A DNA stretch of 41,665 nucleotides. Source: Aeriscardovia aeriphila (lineage in GTDB: Bacteria > Actinomycetota > Actinomycetes > Actinomycetales > Bifidobacteriaceae). Both the position numbers and the translations under genes were made by a program. Below the pieces are notes generated by a model. That model saw nothing but the letters and a program-made list of their open reading frames with translations. It was not told where the DNA came from and ran no database searches. Below, in pieces: positions 16,924-26,200 of this stretch; the stretch's first letter is position 1, and the number at the start of each line of letters is the position of its first letter. The DNA is taken from contig CASERW010000007.1 in the NCBI GenBank assembly GCA_949290445.1, positions 1 through 41,665 of the forward strand. The letters run 5' to 3'.

Positions 16924-16929
16924 CTAATG

Positions 16930-16963
16930 CGGCCGGATTCAGTCGAAGGATTCCGGCCGTTTT
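16930..16963 (+). terminator. Intrinsic terminator of tRNA-fMet
   Basis: CGGCCGGA (16930-16937) pairs with TCCGGCCG (16952-16959), followed by TTTT. Confidence 0.85.
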
Positions 16964-17101
16964 CCGTATAAAGAGGCGCCTCTCTTTACTTGTCAAACCG
17001 TGCCAGCGCAGGGCGCGTTTAGCGCCCTTGCTGACATTTTGTTTTCACCGTAGAAGCCGCTAGAGGTGGCGCGACGCTCGAGGCGGTATAGAGCACAGCT
17101 C

Positions 17102-17536
17102 TTATTTCTCAGTCTGCCGCTTATCGAAAGTTACTCGGCTGGGGTCTCTATTCGGCTCACCATGGTTGAAATGCGCGGGGTTCAAGCCGGCGGTGAAGTC
17201 GACGGCAATAGCAGGGGAGATTATCCCCGTCGGGCTTGTTAATCTATCAACAGGAATGTTCAAAAGCCGAGCTGCATGCGCCACGTCCCTCTCCGTCCAA
17301 TTCTGGTTTCCGTTGAGCTTGAGCGACACATAGCTATACGACATGCCCAAGGCGCGCGCAAAGTCACTCTGCCGGATTCCTCGCACGATCATGGCAACCT
17401 TCATATTCATCGTGATGACGCGCTGATAGTACGCCTTGACGTCGCGACTGACGTACATATTGTGCGGCTGCTGCTGGGCGTATCTCTCGGTAGCTACAGC
17501 TTCCTGGTGCAGGTGGCGATTATTCGTGGTCGTCAT
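17102..17536 (-). CDS. XRE-family DNA-binding regulator
   Basis: A 144-residue protein with a Cro/C1-type helix-turn-helix in its middle: IRQSDFARALGMSYSYVSLKLNG followed by WTERDVAHAARLLNIPVDRL. The first 35 residues are polar and Gln/His-rich, and the C-terminal 45 have no recognisable fold. The start is set at ATG 17536 with a GAGG a few bases upstream; the frame extends to a GTG at 17626, which overlaps a GATTATCA element and would put the dyad at 17566-17584 inside the gene. This dyad lies 30 nt upstream of the chosen start, suggesting autoregulation. It is divergent from the small membrane protein at 17763. The targets are unknown. Confidence 0.75.
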   Translation of the reverse strand: MTTTNNRHLHQEAVATERYAQQQPHNMYVSRDVKAYYQRVITMNMKVAMIVRGIRQSDFARALGMSYSYVSLKLNGNQNWTERDVAHAARLLNIPVDRLTSPTGIISPAIAVDFTAGLNPAHFNHGEPNRDPSRVTFDKRQTEK

Positions 17537-17565
17537 TGACCTCACATCCCTTCTTCCCCTCAACT

Positions 17566-17584
17566 GTACGCGCGTTTTGCGTAC
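17566..17584. promoter_or_regulatory. GTACGC-N7-GCGTAC dyad, candidate operator
   Basis: A perfect 6-bp inverted repeat with a 7-bp spacer lies just upstream of the XRE regulator, in the shared region with the divergent membrane protein gene. Its 19-bp size suits a dimeric Cro/C1 repressor. Confidence 0.5.
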
Positions 17585-17762
17585 TTTGTTAAGGTTGAGG
17601 TCAGCCAAATTTCTTGAGATTATCACCCTGATTTCATACGTGTAGGAATTGAATTGGTGCTAATACTCGTATTAAAGAAAGTTGTTGCTTCTCTGGCAGT
17701 AGCTTCAATTTTCTTAGCCCATTGGTCTCTAGGGATAAGGCGAGGAAGACGGGTGATTCACC

Positions 17763-18269
17763 ATGAAGCGCATCATTCGCGACGTTGCGATAGTTGCTCT
17801 GCTTGTGCTTGCTGTTCTTGCTGAATACAGGCTGTATTACGGAGAAATCGCCTCCTTTGCAACATCACCTTCGCTGTTGACAGCAATTATGGGAGGTCTG
17901 GTCTGCGTTTTTTGTGTGGAGTACAGCTCGTCGCATCAGCAAGATCAGACTAAACAGGTTGTGCAGGCTCGATGGGAAGCTATCACTCTTGCTACCGCTT
18001 CTGCATTGACTTTGGGATTTGACATTTATGCTTTTACCACGAAATCGCTGGTGTTTGTTGCGTCGGTGATTTCTCTTCTCGTTGTCCTCCTGCTTGCAGC
18101 GTTATTCAGCATGACGTTCGGCACTGCTTCTGGTGCTGGTACTGCCAGTGCTGAAGGGCAGGAAAGGAGATCTCGTGTTGTGCATAAGCAAGTCATGACG
18201 GTGAGAATTCTGGCCGGTATCTGCATTCTATGCGTGGCAACCGGTCTTGTTTTGCTGTACGTTGCTTGA
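17763..18269 (+). CDS. Small membrane protein of unknown function
   Basis: A 168-residue protein with about five hydrophobic helices (near residues 7-25, 38-54, 74-94, 97-117 and 147-168) and short loops; the loop before the last helix is basic (GQERRSRVVHKQ). No family motif is recognised. The region upstream (17627-17762) holds a plausible promoter around TAATAC at 17661. It is divergent from the XRE regulator and may be its target; this is inference from position only. A motif element and a terminator follow. Confidence 0.7.
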   Translation: MKRIIRDVAIVALLVLAVLAEYRLYYGEIASFATSPSLLTAIMGGLVCVFCVEYSSSHQQDQTKQVVQARWEAITLATASALTLGFDIYAFTTKSLVFVASVISLLVVLLLAALFSMTFGTASGAGTASAEGQERRSRVVHKQVMTVRILAGICILCVATGLVLLYVA

Positions 18270-18345
18270 GCTGGGTTCTCGGTTAGGCACTGTTTGGCTG
18301 AAGCTCAGGAAAAATAACTCAAGATTATCACCCCGCTTTTGGGCA

Positions 18346-18389
18346 AAAGAAAACTCCACTGCCGAATCACGGACAGTGGAGTTTTCTTT
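18346..18389. terminator. Bidirectional intrinsic terminator
   Basis: AAAGAAAACTCCACTG (18346-18361) pairs perfectly with CAGTGGAGTTTTCTTT (18374-18389). The A- and T-rich ends make it functional in both directions, between the membrane protein gene and the first subtilase gene. Confidence 0.92.
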
Positions 18390-18470
18390 CTACCATTCAC
18401 ATCCCGCGGTTGTAGGGGATGTGGCCGCCGGTCGATGAAGGAGAGTCGTTCGACCGGTTTATGGAGTTAT

Positions 18471-21400
18471 TCACTCTTCTTCGTCAGCCACCGTGGTGTG
18501 GTTCTTGCGACGAAGGAGGGTGAGAGCAGAGCCGGTAGCGAGCAGAACCAGTGCGCCGAGGGCGACGAGGTTTGCACTTGCACCGGTCTCACCAAGGCGG
18601 GAGCGAGATGCCTGAGCAACAACCTTGGCTGCTGGCTTGCCACCCTTGCCCGGCTCGGAAGGCTGGGAACCCTTGCTTGGCTTACCAGGTTCAGATGGCT
18701 GGCCCGGCTTGCCTGGCTCAGATGGCTGGCCCGGCTTCTGGTCCTTACCTGGCTTCTCGGCCGGCTTCTTCTCCAGAGCATCCATAGCCTTCAACAGAGC
18801 GTCAAGAGCGCTGTCGACGTCATCCTGAGTGGCATCTGGGTTGGCCAGAACATCCTGAGCTGCCTTCAAAGCAGCCTCCAAAGCCTTCGCGGTTTCGTCG
18901 GTGTAGTCACCTGGGGTGAGCTTACCGGCGGCACCCACGGCTGCGCGCAGGCGGTCACGAGAGACGCCGGTTGCGCGAGCGACCAAGCCGTTGTAAGCGT
19001 TGACGAGTGCCTGGTAGGCATCGTTCACAGCCTGCTGGTCAGCATTTGGATCGGCAAGCACAGCCTTGGCAGCTTCGATCTGCTTCTGCAGCTCGGCCCA
19101 GGTGGTGGAAGTCCACTCGTCCTCGTTGAGCTGAGAGTACTGGTCGAGAGCAGCCTGAACCTTGGCTGGGTCAACTGGCGTGAGGGAGTCAACCTCTGGC
19201 TCGGCTGGGTCTTCGGCACGCAGAGGGGTCTTGCCCAAGTTGTGAACGGAGAGAACCTTGAGATTATCAGCGCTCGAACCGGTGCTCACCTTGACGGTGG
19301 TGCCGTCCTGGTCGTCGAAGGAAACCTGGCCTGGAGCTTGTGCTGCTGGGTCAGAAACTGGCTCGACAGAAGCAGAGCCTTCCTTAGTGTCAGCAGTACG
19401 GGCGGAGGATGCCTTGGCAGCAGCCTTCTTTGCGGCCTTAGCGGCGGCCTTCTTCAAAGCCTTCGAAGCAGAAGCCTGGGAAGAGCCGGTACCTGGATCG
19501 GATGGATCAGATGGAGCTGGCTGCTCAGCGTTCTTGTCAGCCTTCTCAGCTTCCTTAGCAGCTTCCAGAGCCTTCTTGCCCTGCTCGGAGAGTGGGCCGA
19601 AGCTCAAAGCTGGAGCGTAAGGGTTGACCGTGGTCTCTGGCTGCAGGCCAATAGCGTCGATCAGGTAGTGGTCTGGCTTAGCTGGAACGTAGACGGAACG
19701 AGTCACGACAGCGTAGTCAATCACTGGGTTCTGGGTGTCCTTGGTGAAGCCCAGAGCAGAGAGCTTGGTGGAGAGCACGATCTGGTTGGAATCGAACAGG
19801 AATTCCTTGTCGATTGGCTGGGTGTCCACCACTGCGCCGGTCTTCCAGTCGGAGGTCACAGCCTCAGCGCGGTCAAGATTATCACCGTTGTCATTGGTGG
19901 TAACCACGTCAACCTCGTAGTCCGGGTCGCCGTCACCGGTGGTATCCAACCACACGGATGGCCACATAGCGCCAGAGTAGAGGTTCGACCATGCCTTGTC
20001 GGTGACGAAGCCGACGGAGAACAGGCCCTGAGATGGGTCATCCAGCTGTGGAGCGGTGGAGGAGTAGCCGACAGCGCGCAAGTCGCCCGAAGCCTTGGAA
20101 ATCTGGCCGTTCTTGTTCAGATCGCCACTGTAAGCGTTCACAGAATCTTCAACAGAGAGGACCAGTGGGTAGAGCGTCGAGCGGTAAGCTTCCCTACCTT
20201 CGCCCTGGTTAACACCATGGCCAGAGAGGGTGAGTTTGCCACCAGCGTTGAGGCCCTTGAGCTCAGCGTGAGTCTCAGATTCTGGACGAGGAGCAGACAC
20301 CACAGCCACGCGCAGGCCGAGAGCAGATGGGTCAGAACCAGCAGCTGGGCTCAGTGGGGTGAGCTTGACGATGCCCGAAGCGTCGGTCACGTAAGCGCGG
20401 TCACCACCGAGAACCTGTGGATCCATGTTCTTATCGAGAGTGTGACGCATTGCAGCCTGGTCGGCCTTGAGAGTGACGGTGAGCTTTGCGCTGCCGTGAG
20501 CAGGAACGGTGACTTCGTTAGCCGAGAGAGTGTAGGAAACACCTGGGGTTTCGGTTCGAGCCAAGTACTCAGCGCGGTACGAACGCTCCTGGTCGGAGTT
20601 GTTCGTGACGACGAGGTCCTTGCTCTGGGTCAAGCCAGCTTCAGGAACCTGGAGAACACCGAACTGAACGGAAACAGTGTCAGCGTCGGTGGAGGTGACC
20701 TGAACTTGGTTGTTCACAGCGGCAAGAGCGTCCACGCGGCCAGTGCCCACGCGGATTGGGGCCTCAGCAGCGCTACGGTCAGCATTCAAAACGTCATGAT
20801 CTGCCGTATTGACAATCTGGGCCTTGACCTGAAGGGCGCTGAACTGAGGGTGAGCCTCACGAACCAGAGCAGCAACACCAGAAGTGAGTGGGGTAGCCAT
20901 CGAGGTACCCGACATCACTTCAAACTGGTTACCAGACTCAGCCGAAGCGGAGATGATGCCCACACCAGGAGCGGCAACATCAGGCTTGACGGTACCGTCG
21001 TGAGAGCCGTGCAAACCACGAGAAGTGAAGGATGCGACCGTATCCTCGAACTCGGCGGAGTAATCAGCATCCTTAGCGTGCTTGAGGGACGAAGAGAGAG
21101 TGACCTTCAGAGTGCCATCATCGATAGCCTTCTGCAGCTCAGCATTCTGGTCGACAGACTTCACCAGCTGCATACCAGGCAAAGTGGCGTTACCAGCAAT
21201 GCCAGCCTCAGGGATGTCATGCTGGGAGCCGAAGAGAATACCGACAGCGCCAGCAGCTTCAGCATTGTTGAAACGCTTACCAGAGCCGCACTTGACGTCC
21301 GTATCATCCCACTCGACGTAAGCGATCTTGCCAGCAACGCGAGCCTTATCCTCTTCGGAGTAAGCCGCGCAACCATCGAGGTTAGCAGAATCCTTCACAC

Positions 21401-22883
21401 GAACAACCTCGGTGGATTCCACATCAAAGTCGCCAGAAAGGTTTGCAGAGTACTGACCGGCGAGCAGCTGTCCCTTCAAGGAAGCTGGGCCTTCGTCAAC
21501 GCGCAGAGCATCCTGAACGGTCTTACCAGAGGAGGAAGCAGCAACGGTCAGAGCGGAACGAGCACCACCCGGGTCACCCAGCATATCGGTGATATCGCCG
21601 TCGTTACCAGCAGCGATGACGGAGAGAACACCGTTAGCAGCCAAGTTGTCAACAGCGTCGTTCTCTGGGTCGTCAGCAGTACCGAAGGAACCGCCCAGCG
21701 ACATCGAAACCAGGGAGATCTTGTCTTCCTCAGAAGCGGTGAGGTTGTGCTTAGCAACCCAGTCGAGAGCCTGCAGAGTCAGACCAGTGGAGCCGCCCAA
21801 GTCGCCGAACACCTTCAGTGCGTAAACGCCAGCCTGAGGAGCAGCACCCGGGCCGATGCGCATGCCAGAAACATCACCGTTAGTCAGCTTGGTGTAATTG
21901 CCGCGGAAAGTCTTACCGTCGCTGTTGACGCCGAAGCCCAGCGAAGTGCCAGCAACGTGAGTGCCGTGGTGGCCACCAGGGCCGTCGATTGGGTTCGGGT
22001 CAGGAGTTGGATCCTTGACGTTCTTGCCGTTATATGCGCGGCCTGCGAAGTCGTAACCACCCTTGAACTTGGTCTTGTCGAGCAAGTTTGCCAAAGCTGG
22101 GTTGGTCAGTGGGTCCTGGTCTTGAGCAGCGTAAGCAGTCTTATAAGCGTCAGCAGTACCTGCGCCACCGAAATCCGCATGGGTGAAGTCGAGGCCGGTA
22201 TCGACGATGGCCACGTTCACACCCTTACCCGTCTTGCCGGTTTGAGTCCAAGCATTGACGGCGCGCACAAGATTATCAGAATTCTTATTCGATGGACTTT
22301 CCGGACCGCCCGAAACACTTGCACCCTTCATATCAGGGTCGCCCACGGTTGTTGCCGTGTGCTGAGGCAGAGGAACCACACGCAAAACCTGAGGCGAGTT
22401 CTGAGCAAGCTTCACCAAAGCATCGGAATCAGCTTCAACTGCCAGGCCGGAAATGGCGTAGCTAGTGGTGAACTGAACCTTCGCTTGTGGGTCGAGCTTC
22501 TTGAGCTGTGCTTCGACACTATCTGCTGCGCGGGAAGCCTTGCTTGCAGTTGCTTGAGCTTCCTTATTTGCGCTCTTTTCTTGGTTACCCTGAAGGCTCA
22601 GCCTGCCGTTGAGCTTCTCCGCCTTCTTTTCCAAGCCAGACTGTTCAACAAGCTGAACGAAGGCGAGAGTGCTGCCTTGAGCTTGGGCAATCTTCTTGGA
22701 AACATAGCCTCTCTTGTCCGCAAGCTTTGCCAACGCTTCCTTGGAGCTACGCTGTGCAGCTGCTGGCGACTGGGTAGTCGACTCGGCTGCTAAAGCGGTA
22801 CCAGGAAGAGTAGCGAACATAGAGGCGGCGGCGAGAACTGCTACTGCAGCTGTTGCTGACCGCGAGTGTGGTCGTTGACTCAT
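18471..22883 (-). CDS. Cell-wall-anchored subtilisin-like protease (copy 1)
   Basis: A 1470-residue S8 serine protease of the lactocepin/C5a-peptidase type, exported and attached to the wall. Order: signal peptide (1-33), inhibitor-I9-like propeptide region (about 60-175), catalytic domain with Asp228 (AIVDTG), His306 (HGTHVAG), oxyanion Asn427 (AAGNDGD) and Ser661 (GTSMATP), interrupted by a PA-type insert (about 460-600). Fn3-like and beta-rich regions follow, then two FIVAR-like helical repeats (about 1225-1345), a Pro/Gly/Lys wall-spanning segment with QPSEPGK repeats, and the sorting signal LGETG (1430-1434), hydrophobic helix and RRKNH tail. The start has a GAGGAG site. It is downstream of its paralog at 23283 but separated by a terminator. 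It probably feeds peptides or processes host or surface proteins; the substrate is unknown. Three GATTATCA elements lie inside. Confidence 0.93.
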   Translation of the reverse strand: MSQRPHSRSATAAVAVLAAASMFATLPGTALAAESTTQSPAAAQRSSKEALAKLADKRGYVSKKIAQAQGSTLAFVQLVEQSGLEKKAEKLNGRLSLQGNQEKSANKEAQATASKASRAADSVEAQLKKLDPQAKVQFTTSYAISGLAVEADSDALVKLAQNSPQVLRVVPLPQHTATTVGDPDMKGASVSGGPESPSNKNSDNLVRAVNAWTQTGKTGKGVNVAIVDTGLDFTHADFGGAGTADAYKTAYAAQDQDPLTNPALANLLDKTKFKGGYDFAGRAYNGKNVKDPTPDPNPIDGPGGHHGTHVAGTSLGFGVNSDGKTFRGNYTKLTNGDVSGMRIGPGAAPQAGVYALKVFGDLGGSTGLTLQALDWVAKHNLTASEEDKISLVSMSLGGSFGTADDPENDAVDNLAANGVLSVIAAGNDGDITDMLGDPGGARSALTVAASSSGKTVQDALRVDEGPASLKGQLLAGQYSANLSGDFDVESTEVVRVKDSANLDGCAAYSEEDKARVAGKIAYVEWDDTDVKCGSGKRFNNAEAAGAVGILFGSQHDIPEAGIAGNATLPGMQLVKSVDQNAELQKAIDDGTLKVTLSSSLKHAKDADYSAEFEDTVASFTSRGLHGSHDGTVKPDVAAPGVGIISASAESGNQFEVMSGTSMATPLTSGVAALVREAHPQFSALQVKAQIVNTADHDVLNADRSAAEAPIRVGTGRVDALAAVNNQVQVTSTDADTVSVQFGVLQVPEAGLTQSKDLVVTNNSDQERSYRAEYLARTETPGVSYTLSANEVTVPAHGSAKLTVTLKADQAAMRHTLDKNMDPQVLGGDRAYVTDASGIVKLTPLSPAAGSDPSALGLRVAVVSAPRPESETHAELKGLNAGGKLTLSGHGVNQGEGREAYRSTLYPLVLSVEDSVNAYSGDLNKNGQISKASGDLRAVGYSSTAPQLDDPSQGLFSVGFVTDKAWSNLYSGAMWPSVWLDTTGDGDPDYEVDVVTTNDNGDNLDRAEAVTSDWKTGAVVDTQPIDKEFLFDSNQIVLSTKLSALGFTKDTQNPVIDYAVVTRSVYVPAKPDHYLIDAIGLQPETTVNPYAPALSFGPLSEQGKKALEAAKEAEKADKNAEQPAPSDPSDPGTGSSQASASKALKKAAAKAAKKAAAKASSARTADTKEGSASVEPVSDPAAQAPGQVSFDDQDGTTVKVSTGSSADNLKVLSVHNLGKTPLRAEDPAEPEVDSLTPVDPAKVQAALDQYSQLNEDEWTSTTWAELQKQIEAAKAVLADPNADQQAVNDAYQALVNAYNGLVARATGVSRDRLRAAVGAAGKLTPGDYTDETAKALEAALKAAQDVLANPDATQDDVDSALDALLKAMDALEKKPAEKPGKDQKPGQPSEPGKPGQPSEPGKPSKGSQPSEPGKGGKPAAKVVAQASRSRLGETGASANLVALGALVLLATGSALTLLRRKNHTTVADEEE
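18494..18995 (-). repeat. Identity blocks shared with the second subtilase
   Basis: Within the 3' third of copy 1, three stretches are identical at the DNA level to copy 2: 18494-18575 with 23306-23387 (82 nt), 18724-18788 with 23533-23597 (65 nt), and 18931-18995 with 23740-23804 (65 nt). The sequence between them has diverged, giving a mosaic that suggests gene conversion. Confidence 0.85.
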
Positions 22884-23200
22884 ATTTTCTCCTCAATCAG
22901 TTGGTTCGCGAGCATCGACCGCACCCAATAACAGAACAATGTGGAGGTGGGCGGCTGCGCGAATTGGTAGCCAGCTTACGTTTTGAGCGCAGGATTATCA
23001 GCATTTGTTACTTTGGCGAACCTGATAACTGGTTCAAAATGGGCGAAATTGCAGTGTTTTCCCAGAGCTTCTCCAGAAATTCGTAACATTCGTAACACAA
23101 ATGAGGAGGCACAGGTAATTAGTCAGGCTGATAACAGCTCGCGCAGCTGTGTAACTATGCGCAACTGAACGTGCACGGCGGTGAGGGATGGGCATATAAA
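22884..23200. other. Intergenic region between the two subtilases
   Basis: 317 nt upstream of copy 1 with no ORF of note. It contains one GATTATCA element (22993-23000), two near-matches containing TGATAAC (about 23021 and 23119), and a perfect tandem 9-mer ATTCGTAAC x2 (23079-23096), which may be a regulator site for the copy 1 promoter. Confidence 0.6.
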
Positions 23201-23234
23201 AAACTGCTAGTGAAGCGAACCTCACTAGCAGTTT
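23201..23234 (-). terminator. Intrinsic terminator of subtilase copy 2
   Basis: AAACTGCTAGTGA (23201-23213) pairs perfectly with TCACTAGCAGTTT (23222-23234). On the minus strand it is followed by a T-run, 48 nt past the copy 2 stop codon, so copy 1 is transcribed separately. Confidence 0.92.
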
Positions 23235-23282
23235 CTTCGTTTTCAGTTATAGGCGAATGAGCTGTGCCTTAGGGATGCTCAC

Positions 23283-26200
23283 TCACTCTTCTTCGCTCTC
23301 CAAACTGGTGTGGTTCTTGCGACGAAGGAGGGTGAGAGCAGAGCCGGTAGCGAGCAGAACCAGTGCGCCGAGGGCGACGAGGTTTGCGCTTGCGCCGGTC
23401 TCACCCAAGCGGGAGCGGGATGCCTGAGCAACAACCTGTGGCTTAGCAGCTTGCTTGCTACCCTTGCCCGGTTCGGAAGGCTGAGAGCCCTTACCTGGCT
23501 CGGAAGGCTGGCCCGGCTTACCTGGCTCGGAAGGCTGGCCCGGCTTCTGGTCCTTACCTGGCTTCTCGGCCGGCTTCTTCTCCAGAGCATCCATAGCATT
23601 GAGCAGAGCTTCAAGAGCACCATCAACCTCTTCCTGAGTGGAATCAGGGTTGTTGAGCACATCCTGAGCTGACTTCAAAGCTGCGACGAATGGATCAGCA
23701 GTCTGTGAGGTGTAATCACCAGGGTTGAGCTTGTTACCAGCACCCACGGCTGCGCGCAGGCGGTCACGAGAGACGCCGGTTGCGCGAGCGACCAAGCCGT
23801 TGTAGGCGTTGACGAGAGCCTGGTAGGCGTCATCGATGGCCTGCTGGTCAGCATTTGGATCAGCGAGCACTGCCTTTGCAGCATCCAGCTGCTTTTGCAG
23901 CTCAGCGTAGGTGGTGGAAGTCCACTCATCCTTGTTCAGCTGACTGTACTGGTCAACAGCATCCTGCAGCTTCTGAGGGTCAACTGGCTGGACGGAATCA
24001 ACATCCAGGGTGGTCACATCCTCAGCGCGGACAGGAGCCTGAGCGAGGTTGTGCAGAGTCAGGGTCTGCTTGCTCGAACCCTGTGGGCCCATGTGAACAG
24101 GAACGGTCTGGCCGTCCTGATCATCGAAGCTCACCTGGCCAGCATTTGCTGCAGGAGCATCAGCAGGCTCATCAGCTTCAGCAGCAGCCTTGATGGCAGC
24201 ACGCTTTGCTTCGCGCTGCTTCAAAGCCTTCTTCGAAGCCACCTTGGAGGAGCTCTCGGAAGGTGCTGGAGCTGGCTTATCAGCATCCTTGGCAGCAGCC
24301 TTAGCGTCCTCCATGGCCTTCTTGCCTTGCTCGGAGAGTGGGCCGAAGCTCATTGCTGGAGCATATGGGTTGACGGTCGTGTCCTTATCGAAGCCAAGCA
24401 GGTCGTTGAGGTAACCCAAGATTGGCGAGGAGTACAGCGAGTAGGTGACCACCATGAAGTTGATCTCTGGGTTCTTCGAATCCTTGGTGAAGCCCAAAGC
24501 AGAGAGCTTGGTGGACATCACCATCTGGTTGGAATCGAACATGAAGCGAGGATCGAGCTTCTCGGTATCCACCACCTCAGAGGTGCCGAACTTAGTGGTG
24601 ACAACCTCAGCAGAATCGAGATCCTTTGGCTGAGGGTCATCATTCTGCGTCTTCACATCCATCTCGTAATCTGGGTTGCCATCGGAGTTGACGTCAAGCC
24701 AGACGCTGGAGATGAAGGCACCGCCGTAGAGGTTCTGCCATGCCTTGTCGGTGACGAAGCCGACGGAGAACAGGCCTTGTGATGGATCCTCGAGCTGGGC
24801 AGCGGTGGAGGAGTAGCCGATAGCGCGCAGGTCGCCAGAAGCCAGAGAACGGTGGCCCTGAACATACGGATTATCAGCATGGCCGTTGGCAGCATCCTGC
24901 TTGCTCAGCACCATTGGGTAGGCCTGGGAATCATAAGCTTCCTTGCCTTCACCCTGCTTGACACCGTGGCCAGAGAGCTTGAGCTTGGCGTCGCCACCAT
25001 TCAAGCCGAGCAGGTCAGCGTGAGTCTCAGAAACTGGGCGAGGAGCAGAGGTGACAGCCACGCGCAAGCCAACAGCAGCTGGGTCAGCGCCAACAGCTGG
25101 GCTCAGAGGGGTGAGCTTCACCACACCAGAAGCGTCGGTGACGTACTCACGGTCAACACCCAACCACTGGTCAGCCATCGTCGAATCCTTGGTGTGACGC
25201 ATAGCAGCCTGGTCAGCCTTGAAGGTGACGGTCAGCGAAGCAGAACCATGAGCAGGAACGCTCACCTGGTTGGCCGAGAGAGTGTAGGAAACACCTGGGG
25301 TTTCGGTACGAGCCAGGTATTCAGCACGGTACGAGCGGTCAACATCGGAGTTGTTGGTGACAACAACCTTCTTGCTCAGCGTGGTACCACCCTGAGGAAC
25401 CTGAACCACACCGAACTGAACGGAAACAGCACCCTGATCAGCAGAGGTGAGCTGAACCTGGTTGTTCACAGCGGCGAGAGCGTCGACGCGGCCAGTACCC
25501 ACGCGGATTGGAGCCTCAACCTTGCTGCGGTCCTCACTCAACACGTTGTGATCCGCCGTGTTGACAATCTGGGCCTTGACCTGCTCAGCAGTGAAATCAG
25601 GATGAGCCTCACGCACCAAAGCAGCAATACCAGAGGTCAGAGGAGTTGCCATCGAGGTACCCGACATGAGCTCGAACTGATTGCCAGAGCCCGCGGAAGC
25701 AGACACAATGCCCACACCAGGAGCAGCAACATCAGGCTTGACCGTGCCGTCATATGAGCCGTGCAAACCACGAGAAGTGAAGGATGCGACAGTGTCCTCA
25801 AATTGAGCCGAGTAATCAGCATCCTTGGCATGCTTGAGCGAGGTAGCCAAAGTTACCTTCAGAGTGCCAGCGTCCAAAGCTTTCTGGAAATCTGGGTTCT
25901 CAGCGGCGGACTTCACCAGCTGCAAGCCTGGCAAAGTTGCGTTACCACCGATACCGGCCTCAGGAATGTCACTTTGAGAAGCGAAGAGAATACCAACAGC
26001 ACCAGCAGCTTCAGCGTTGTTGAAGCGCTTACCAGAGCCGCACTTCACATCCTTATCGTTCCAGTCAACGTAAGCGATCTTGCCAGTAACGCGGGCCTTA
26101 TCCTCATCAGAGTATGGCGAGCAGCCATCGAGGTTAGCAGGGTCAGTAACGCGAGCAACCTCAGCAGTGACGTCGAAATCAGAACGCAAATTAATGGAGT

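Noticed and set aside
18339..22793. 1484-residue plus-strand ORF opposite subtilase copy 1
   Set aside because: Length alone is striking, but it mirrors the protease codons; composition is that of an antisense frame (Leu/Ser/Val/Arg-rich with no domain), and the protease strand has signal peptide, triad and sorting signal. A similar shadow opposes copy 2.
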